Under the pieces are notes generated by a model that was given only the letters and a program-made list of their open reading frames with translations, did no database searches and was not told the DNA's origin. A DNA stretch of 11,832 nucleotides from Deferribacteres bacterium (GTDB taxonomy: Bacteria; Nitrospirota; Thermodesulfovibrionia; UBA6902): the NCBI GenBank assembly GCA_013152795.1, contig JAADFS010000025.1, forward strand, positions 1 to 11,832, written 5' to 3'. The position numbers and the translations under genes were made by a program. Position 1 is the stretch's first letter. Each line of letters opens with the position of its first letter. Positions 1 to 5,800 of the stretch are shown piece by piece.

Positions 1-37
1 CTGAGTCTAAGCAGTCGTCCAAGAAGAAAAGAGATAA

Positions 38-130
38 GAGGCACATAACCACAGGCTGAAGAAGCCAACGACTTCATCCCCCGGTGAAATTCTGATGGAG
101 GAATTTCTTAAACCCATGGGCATAAGTCAA
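38..130 (+). pseudogene. HigA-type antitoxin N-terminal fragment
   Basis: After an in-frame stop at 35-37 the frame reads through LKKPTTSSPGEILMEEFLKP and on to MGISQ (codons to 130). This matches the start of HigA/VapI-family antitoxins, whose N-terminus typically reads PGEIL-EEFLKP-G-(S/T)Q just before the helix-turn-helix. The similarity ends sharply at 130, at a run of seven T residues. The following sequence (FFYSLSF...) does not resemble the expected helix-turn-helix, and the frame ends at 286. No plausible start codon with a ribosome site precedes the conserved part except ATG 95, which would already omit the PGEIL segment. No HigB toxin is visible. I read it as a decayed or truncated toxin-antitoxin remnant. 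The family match is from recognition of a short motif only. Confidence 0.5.
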
Positions 131-236
131 TTTTTTTATTCTTTGTCTTTTACGGTCACGGACAGCGAACACGAGTTACGGAAATTTATATGCTGTGCGG
201 AATATTTCCTGAAGGTATCGCAGATAAAGCTTTCCC

Positions 237-284
237 GGCAGACTCCTCTGCCCCGCAGGCGATGTTTTTTTGCCACTGTAAGGT
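237..284 (+). repeat. Hairpin plus 33-bp repeat, copy 1
   Basis: A six-base-pair hairpin (GGCAGA 237-242, loop CTCC, TCTGCC 247-252) leads straight into a 33-base segment (252-284) that is 31/33 identical to 814-846. A run of seven T residues lies at 265-271. The left outer arm seen in copy 2 is not recognisable here. The right end abuts the truncated integrase-like fragment on the minus strand. Confidence 0.7.
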
Positions 285-285
285 A

Positions 286-362
286 AATGTGATATTCTTT
301 TCCTTAACGAGGCGCTTTGAACGCGGGTAATGCTGAAATTCAGGTAATACGTTATTTTTCAT
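286..362 (-). pseudogene. Tyrosine recombinase/integrase N-terminal fragment
   Basis: On the minus strand an ATG at 362, with an AAGGGAG ribosome site about nine bases upstream, opens MKNNVLPEFQHYPRSKRLVK followed by EKNI. This resembles the N-terminal SAM-like (core-binding) segment of phage/integron-type tyrosine recombinases, in which a 'LPEFQ-YL-S--LV-EK-I-FYA-WV--FL' pattern begins the protein. The similarity stops after about 26 codons, at 284-288, exactly where the repeat at 252-284 starts. From there the frame translates the repeat and ends at 186. The catalytic R-H-R-Y domain is absent from the window. I infer an integrase gene truncated by insertion of, or recombination at, the repeat. 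The family call rests on a short stretch, so an unrelated small ORF cannot be excluded. Confidence 0.4.
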
Positions 363-448
363 GTCCATGTCTCCCTTAATCTCCGAAGAACCGGCGAAAG
401 TGAAGTAAAAATTGATTTAAATCGTTTTAATCTGAAGGGGGTGGTAGT

Positions 449-763
449 ATGAAGACAAAACGCATAGTAATATTAGTTGGAATCTTTATGGCATTCAGCT
501 TTACTGAAATGGTTTATGCAGAGCGGAGGGTGGTGGTAAATGGTGTCCGTCTGAATAATGCACAAATTCAGACCCTCGAGCAATGGCACTGTGGGCCTAT
601 TTCAAACGGCAACTACTGGCTGAACCTTAACACCGGAATCTGGGGATATGCAGGGGACCCGAGGCCTATGGGGCATATCTCGGACAACTGTTATAGCCGG
701 GAGCGTCGTCCGAGCTTGTCTGAACGGGGCCTTCTTTTTACTCCAGGGGACTGGCTCAAGTAA
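449..763 (+). CDS. Small secreted two-cysteine protein
   Basis: A 104-residue protein of unknown function. A strong ribosome site (GAAGGGGG, about eight bases upstream) supports ATG 449. Residues 1-24 form a clear Sec signal peptide: basic MKTKR, a hydrophobic core, and a VYA cleavage site before ERRV. The mature chain of about 80 residues starts with RVVVNGVRLNNAQIQTLEQ. It then has GNYWLNLNTGIWGYAGDPRP and GHISDNC. This 'V-VNG--L---QI--LE ... G-YW-----G-WG' pattern is one I recognise from small exported hypothetical proteins of many Proteobacteria, none with a known role. Cys48 and Cys81 could form a disulfide once exported. There is no lipobox, so it is probably periplasmic or released. 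The gene stands alone, with 131 bases and a palindromic repeat before the next gene. Expression and function are not evident from the sequence. Confidence 0.8.
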   Translation: MKTKRIVILVGIFMAFSFTEMVYAERRVVVNGVRLNNAQIQTLEQWHCGPISNGNYWLNLNTGIWGYAGDPRPMGHISDNCYSRERRPSLSERGLLFTPGDWLK

Positions 764-780
764 TCACACCTTATAGTTGA

Positions 781-846
781 CCTTAATGTTGCATAAACGG
801 GCAGGAGAGCCTGCCCGCAGGCGATGTTTTTATGCCGCTGTAAGGT
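781..846 (+). repeat. Imperfect palindromic repeat, copy 2 (complete form)
   Basis: The outer arms CCTTA (781-785) and TAAGG (841-845) are complementary. The inner arms GCATAAAC (791-798) and GTTTTTATGC (826-835) pair with a two-base bulge. The centre holds a seven-base-pair hairpin, GGGCAGG-AGAG-CCTGCCC (799-816). An alternative, mutually exclusive hairpin, GCCTG-CCCG-CAGGC (809-822), is followed four bases later by TTTTT and could act as a weak terminator for the upstream gene. The right half (814-846) repeats at 252-284. The left half (782-809) repeats in inverted orientation at 2681-2709. Confidence 0.75.
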
Positions 847-894
847 TGAAACTAACCGTAAGGCACGAAAAACAAATATACAGGAGAAAATATC

Positions 895-1515
895 ATGGAA
901 CCTGTCATCTTCCGTGCTGTAGAACGCACTATCGCTGTAGCCATAGGAGGATTATGCGTTTATCTGGGCTACCGCCTCTTTCTCCACATACCGGAACAGA
1001 GGGAAGGAGAGGGGAAAATCAACCTCCCCGGCGGGATATCGATTTTTATCACACGGGTGGGACCCGGCGTCTTTTTTGCCCTCTTCGGAGCTGTTATCGT
1101 GGCCTTTTCTATTTATCACGGCATTGTTTATTTCCATAAAGGAACAAACGATCGAGTAATGGCCACAGGGTCGCCCCGATCAAATATTGAATATTACAGC
1201 GGCTTGACACAACGTCATACAATGGACAACAGGGAACAAACAGATCGGCAAAGGCGGGAACTGCGCCTGGAGATGGAATTTCTCAACACACTGCCCTCGA
1301 TGTTAAAAGATAGGTTAAACGAACAGCAAATCAGGGATGTTAAATATCGTAGCGAGAGCATCAAACTCGTGCTGATGAAAGCCGTCTGGGGACCGGATTG
1401 GGGGGATTTCGGCGAGTTTAAGCTATGGATAGAAAGCGATTCGCCTGATCCTGTACCCGAAGGACTCGAGGCGCCTGCCGCTTATTACCGCAGCGGACAG
1501 GAGGCGGTGAAATGA
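895..1515 (+). CDS. Two-helix membrane protein of unknown function
   Basis: A 206-residue protein I do not recognise. AGGAG at 882-886, eight bases before the ATG, fixes the start. Two hydrophobic segments, about residues 10-31 (TIAVAIGGLCVYLGYRLFLH) and 57-80 (PGVFFALFGAVIVAFSIYHG...), are joined by a short polar loop containing several glycines. A soluble tail follows from about residue 81. It includes a charged, probably helical stretch around residues 108-165 (NREQTDRQRRELRLEMEFL and onward) and an acidic, proline-containing end. The stop codon overlaps the start of the peptidase gene (ATGA at 1512-1515), so the two are almost certainly cotranscribed and translationally coupled. This suggests a working partnership, for example a membrane anchor or substrate-presenting partner for the exported peptidase. 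That role is inference from gene order only. Confidence 0.8.
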   Translation: MEPVIFRAVERTIAVAIGGLCVYLGYRLFLHIPEQREGEGKINLPGGISIFITRVGPGVFFALFGAVIVAFSIYHGIVYFHKGTNDRVMATGSPRSNIEYYSGLTQRHTMDNREQTDRQRRELRLEMEFLNTLPSMLKDRLNEQQIRDVKYRSESIKLVLMKAVWGPDWGDFGEFKLWIESDSPDPVPEGLEAPAAYYRSGQEAVK

Positions 1516-2570
1516 AACACTTTTACGGTCTTTTTCTAATATGGTTTGTTATGGTACCCTTCAGCGCAGGAGCCGAGGATTTGTCAACCCTTTATGACAC
1601 GGCCAAGCTTGCCCGGGAGAAGCCGAGGTTTAAACGCATAATAAATGAGATGTTCACAAGGGCGATATTGCCGAACCTCACCCGGGACGAAAAGCGTGTT
1701 TTAAACGACGCGAAGTTTGAGTTTCCTTTGACAGGGGAAACAAACCACAACCCGATGGACTATTACTCCGGTAAACGCGGCAGATGGGACTTTGTCGCTA
1801 TGCCCATTCTTTCGCTGGTATTTCTGGAGGATCTCTCGACCGCTTATGCATGGTTGCATATCCGTGGATTCAGCCTGGAAACGATCGATGAATACGTCAC
1901 CATGCTGAGATACAAAAGGGCCGCAGATTTTACCGGTGGTCGTTATCCGCCTCCGTTAAAGGCACTGCAGATTCCCGAAGATGCCCTGAAGGACCGAAAG
2001 GTTGATGGATTGTCGCTTAGATTTCGCAATTCGGCCTTTGCCTTTATTCTGTTGCATGAGCTTGGACATATTTATTACGGACATCGGGGCTACAAAGGTA
2101 TCACCACCGCACAAGCAAGAATCAACGAACAGAATGCCGACCGTTTTGCCCTCGATGTGTTGCATAGGACTTCAACTATCCCGATGGGGGCTATCCTGTT
2201 CTTTCAGGCTCAGGCCTACTTCATGCCGAACAAAGGACAACTCAGGGCCGAAGGAAAGTTAAAAACAGACAAGGAATGGGAGGCCTATCTTAGGACTAAA
2301 ATCACCCACCCGCTTACTGCTGATCGCCTTCGAGCCATGGCGGTTTATCTGGATAACAGCGCCGGCAAAGCAAGACCCGGCCCGAATCGTGAAACACTGA
2401 GGTATATTATGACAAGGCTCGAGCATATTGCGGGCATACTCGAGGAACCTGACTTACAAGGATGCATGGCTGTTGTTGCACATCGTGCTGACCCATCCAT
2501 ATTAGCGCCACGCCGTCCACGAGAAAAGACCGCCACACTTTTCGATAGGTGGTGTGGCAAGAAAAAGTAA
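1512..2570 (+). CDS. Secreted M48-like zinc metallopeptidase
   Basis: A 352-residue protein starting at ATG 1512, which overlaps the preceding stop; GGAGG at 1500-1504 is its ribosome site. Residues 1-21 form a signal peptide (MKHFYGLFLIWFVMVPFSAG, then A), so the enzyme should act outside the cytoplasm. The zinc site is plain: HELGH at 182-186 supplies His182 and His186 as ligands and Glu183 as the catalytic base. NEQNAD at 205-210 supplies Glu206 as probable third ligand, with Asp210 in the E-x-x-x-D arrangement of gluzincins. THPLTADRLRAM (265-276) matches the 'THP...R' element downstream of the zinc site in the M48 family. Unlike HtpX it has no transmembrane bundle around the active site. 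The first 160 residues and the basic C-terminus (Cys318, Cys348) match no domain I know. It may process or degrade envelope proteins with its membrane partner; the substrate is unknown. General peptidase assignment is secure, exact family less so. Confidence 0.82.
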   Translation: MKHFYGLFLIWFVMVPFSAGAEDLSTLYDTAKLAREKPRFKRIINEMFTRAILPNLTRDEKRVLNDAKFEFPLTGETNHNPMDYYSGKRGRWDFVAMPILSLVFLEDLSTAYAWLHIRGFSLETIDEYVTMLRYKRAADFTGGRYPPPLKALQIPEDALKDRKVDGLSLRFRNSAFAFILLHELGHIYYGHRGYKGITTAQARINEQNADRFALDVLHRTSTIPMGAILFFQAQAYFMPNKGQLRAEGKLKTDKEWEAYLRTKITHPLTADRLRAMAVYLDNSAGKARPGPNRETLRYIMTRLEHIAGILEEPDLQGCMAVVAHRADPSILAPRRPREKTATLFDRWCGKKK

Positions 2571-2622
2571 GGTGAAGCAAATCAGACCCTGCCCCCTCTG
2601 TTAAATTTCCAATATCCCATCG

Positions 2623-2709
2623 CCTTATAGCCGTTGAACCCGCAACCCGCAACTCGCAACTCGCAACCCGCAACGCGAATCTCTCCTGCCGCGTTTATGC
2701 AACATTAAG
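2623..2709 (-). repeat. Imperfect palindromic repeat, copy 3 (inverted)
   Basis: Read on the minus strand, 2709-2692 is identical over 18 bases to 782-799. The match continues to 2681 with one extra C, giving 28 matching bases. The opposite arm is weaker: CTTA at 2624-2627 pairs with TAAG at 2706-2709, and the adjoining TATAGCC resembles the outer arm of copy 2. The central hairpin of copy 2 is replaced by heptamer repeats. It begins two bases beyond the TAA (2712-2714) that ends the shifted frame of the giant gene. Confidence 0.6.
2641..2675. repeat. Heptamer tandem repeat, five units
   Basis: Five consecutive seven-base units: CGCAACC, CGCAACT, CGCAACT, CGCAACC, CGCAACG. They vary only at the last base. 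This kind of short heptamer array is seen in intergenic DNA of several bacterial groups and can change in length by slippage. It is non-coding here and sits within the loop of repeat copy 3. Confidence 0.85.
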
Positions 2710-2711
2710 CT

Positions 2712-2852
2712 TTACATCCGGCGGCCGCCCGGGACGGTGATGAGGACATCCGTTGATGCGCGGTTGCCGGCGGCGTCCTCGGCGGTTATCGTGATGGTAT
2801 AGACACGGCCGTCCCCGCAGTCTGAACGCTCGGCGCGGAGCTGCAGGGTGAG
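2712..2852 (-). pseudogene. Displaced C-terminal end of the giant protein
   Basis: In the frame ending at TAA 2712-2714 the minus strand encodes LTLQLRAERSDCGDGRVYTI, continuing TITAEDAAGNRASTDVLITV and ending PGGRRM. This is the typical second half of a C-terminal domain whose first half (LWPPDHRLV ... SSNEPVDD) lies in the main frame just upstream. The two halves join as DTLTLQLRAER if one C is restored at the minus-strand tract corresponding to 2852-2853. The true gene, or its functional ancestor, therefore ends at 2712, not 2786. The break may be a sequencing or assembly error, or a real mutation. Confidence 0.8.
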
Positions 2853-5800
2853 GTATCCTGGTCTATGACCGGCTCCGTCCAGTCAGGCGATGTATTTCCG
2901 TCACACCGGTCGTCTACAGGTTCATTGCTGCTGACCACCGCTGATAATGTAACAGGCAGCCCGCTGTTGTCGCTCGTGTACACGTGTATAATTATGTCCA
3001 CGAGCCTGTGGTCAGGGGGCCAGAGCACATACGTATTCGCAACAGCGGAAATCGAGGGCGGCGTTACATCAACCACTGTTACCGCCACGTTATCATAAGC
3101 GGTCTCGAGGCCGTCTCCCACCATTAATTCCAGCACATATATCCCGGCCCTGTCAGGCACAAACGAGGGTGAGACGGTGCCGGCATAAGACAGGTCGGAA
3201 TCCGTGATGCCGCTGCCCTCAGGCACTGCCACAAAGCCCCATGTATAGGACAGCGGTTCCGGTCCGCCGTCCGGGTCATAACTTGCGCTTCCGTCAAGTG
3301 TGACGATCTCGCCCAATGCCACGCTGAAGTCTTCCCCTGCATCGGCATTGGGCGGCACATTGGGCAGGGCCGCGGTTATCACCACATCATCCGTGGATGA
3401 GAGGTCCCCGTCGCTTACCGTTAATTCAAGCACATATACACCGTCTGCATCAGGGACAAAGCTCGCCTTTGCCTGATCCCCGTCAACAATATCATTGTCG
3501 GCAAGCGTGCTCTGCATGGGAACTTCGTTGAAACTCCAGTTGAACGCCAGGGGCTCCGGTCCGCCGTCCGGGTCATAGCTCGCGCTTCCGTCAAGGTATA
3601 CCGGGCTGCCGGTAAATACGTTCCGGTCAGGCCCTGCATCGGCATTGGGAGCGACATTCGGAATGTCTGCAATAATGGAGACCGTGTCCGAGTCCTGCTT
3701 CTTGCCGTTGCTTACGGTCAGTTCAAGCACGTATGTCCCCGCGGCATCCGTGGTAAACGCCGGTTTGGCGCTTGCGGGGTCCGAAAGTGATTCGTCGCTC
3801 ACCGCGCTTGACGTGGGCACTTCCTTGAACGCCCACATGAATGTAATTGTCTGGCCGTCCGGGTCGTAACTTGCGCTTCCGTCAAGCGTGACCGTCTCAC
3901 CGGCTATGACGTTCCGGTCAGGCCCTGCGTCTGCAACAGGGGGTATGAACTCAACTGTAAAGGATGTCCCGGCAGGCGCTGATACGTTTCCGGCCCTGTC
4001 AATCGCCCTGACGGATACGGTATGGCTGCCCTCATCGGAAAGCCCGGCAGGCTCCCACACGGTTGAATACCGTCCTGCGGAAGGGTCCGAGACCGGCAGC
4101 AGTCGCCAGGGGCCGCTGTCCAGCCGGTATTCAACCCTGCCGACACCCGATGCATTGTCCGAGACAACGGCGGTTATGTCAACCGCTGAGGAATATCGCC
4201 CGCCGCTGCCGGGTGAGACAATAGAGACAGCCGGAGGCGTGCCGTCACGCACCGTAAACGTCGCTATTGCAATTCCTGCGGTTTCCCCCTGATAGGTGTA
4301 CTGCAGTGCAAGGGAATAGGTTTTAAGTCCGTAGCCCTGCGTGGAGAACGTGAAGCTGCCGGTATAAGAGCTGTTTGCGGCGAGGTCCGTTAAGACCTCA
4401 TATGTATCCATTACGGTCCGGGTCTCCGGGTCGATAACGAGAATCCTCAGGCCGAGGCCGTCCGCATCCGTATTCCCGCTGCTCCGCACCGTATAGCCGG
4501 CCTCCACGGTATCGCCGGTGAAAACAACCGGCGGCGCGGCCTTAATCTCGCCTGTAATGACCGCCGACGCCTTAATGGTGAAGGGCGCCGACGCGGTGGA
4601 TACAGGGCTGCCGTCAATGGATATTTCAACGGTTGCGGTGTAATCACCGGCTTTTGTGAGGCCCGTGTTCCATGCCGAATCCAGTGCCGCCGAAGCACGG
4701 GGCAGGAGGTTTGTTACGGTCCTGACGTCCGTGAAGATGATGCTTCCGCCGGCATCCGCGATCTTCACTGCGACCGCCAGTTCGGGAATAACATGATTCA
4801 CGCCGGTGTTCTTTACATTAATATGCATGCCGACATTCTCATCAGGGCCGTAGTCTGCCCTGGCCGTAACAATCTCCGAGGCTATGTCCATATCAGGCAG
4901 TATCTCAAACGGCACGATATTTTCAGCCGTAATATCAGGGGCATTTTTAAGCAGGGTGTGGACCCTGTATGAACCGGCGTACGTATTGCCCGTATTCCAT
5001 GAGAGCCTGTAATCCTGCGCCGCGGCATAAGGGAGTTTTGCGTTTATTGTATCCAGCAATGCCACTGCATAGCCGTTTTCATCCTCAATCCATACCTCCA
5101 CCACGACATCTCTTTCAGGGCCGCTGTTTATGAGATTTATGCCGATGTTCACATCCTCGCTGCTGCTGTACCGCGTGGAATCAACGGCGGTCGCCATTGA
5201 GACACCCTCATCTTCCACCACAATTATCTCCCTCGTTGCGTAGTTGTTCGTCTCGGACAATTCAGCGATCCTGTCCTCAGGATCTAGGACGGCGATTATG
5301 GTGTTTATGCCTGTTTTGCCCGTTGTATCCCATTCAACAGGGACCGCTTCCGATGAGCCGGGCGGTATATAGGGAATATTCCCGGAGCTGACAAGCCCGA
5401 GGTTTCCGGATGAATCCCATATGTATATATCCACATCCACGTCTCTTGCGCCGGCGCCGGATATGTTCCTGACAAGGACGTTTATCGCCGCCTTTTCACC
5501 TTCCTGCGGATACAGCGGATAAACGGATATATCCTCTTCCGTTGTCTCCAGGTCGGGTAGAGGGGTGGTGTCGAACATAACTTTTATCTCCCCTGACGGC
5601 GGACTTGTATTACCCCACCGGTCAGTTGCCCGGGCATAAAAGATATTGTCTCCCGGTTCAAGTTCCGCGCCTTCAAGCCTGAACCAGCCCCTGAGATGCA
5701 ATGTATGCAGGGTGCCTTCGTCTATATAGGCGATTCCTCCCTCTTTCGTCCAGCAGAGATACTTCCAGTAGAAGTATTTCAGTCTGTACCGGCCCTGCCG

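Larger units (their letters stand above)
2571..2711. other. Convergent intergenic region
   Basis: This is the gap between the peptidase stop and the shifted-frame stop of the giant gene, so transcription converges here. It contains the heptamer array and repeat copy 3, described separately. The part nearest the peptidase has a tract reading AAATCAGACCCTGCCCCC on the plus strand, a type of G/C-tract motif I have seen in dispersed intergenic repeats; I could not confirm that here. I see no strong intrinsic terminator for either gene. Confidence 0.5.

Noticed and set aside
107..137. CTTA-CCCATGGG-TAAG palindrome followed by a T-run as an intrinsic terminator
   Set aside because: The inner stem leaves a two-base loop, the outer stem is AT-rich, and it lies within the HigA-like coding motif. 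Probably coincidental.
95..286. 63-codon open frame as an intact gene
   Set aside because: Only its first 12 codons resemble a known protein (HigA), and they lack the start of the motif. The end is translated repeat sequence (PRRRCFFATVR). Treated as a fragment instead.
414..423. GATTTAAATC palindrome upstream of the small secreted-protein gene as an operator
   Set aside because: A single ten-base AT-rich palindrome, with no recognisable promoter around it, is too weak to call.
781..851. Canonical integron attC site
   Set aside because: Length and palindromic layout would fit, but no GTTRRRY/RYYYAAC core pair is present; the nearest core has one mismatch. Left as an open suggestion.
777..1139. 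120-codon open frame on the plus strand overlapping the membrane-protein gene
   Set aside because: It starts in the repeat and then runs out of frame through the first third of the membrane-protein gene. The latter has the better ribosome site, sensible hydrophobic segments and the coupled overlap.
2407..2673. 88-codon minus-strand open frame over the peptidase end and the heptamer array
   Set aside because: It translates the heptamer repeat (RVASCELRVAG) and antisense peptidase sequence. No ribosome site and no similarity.
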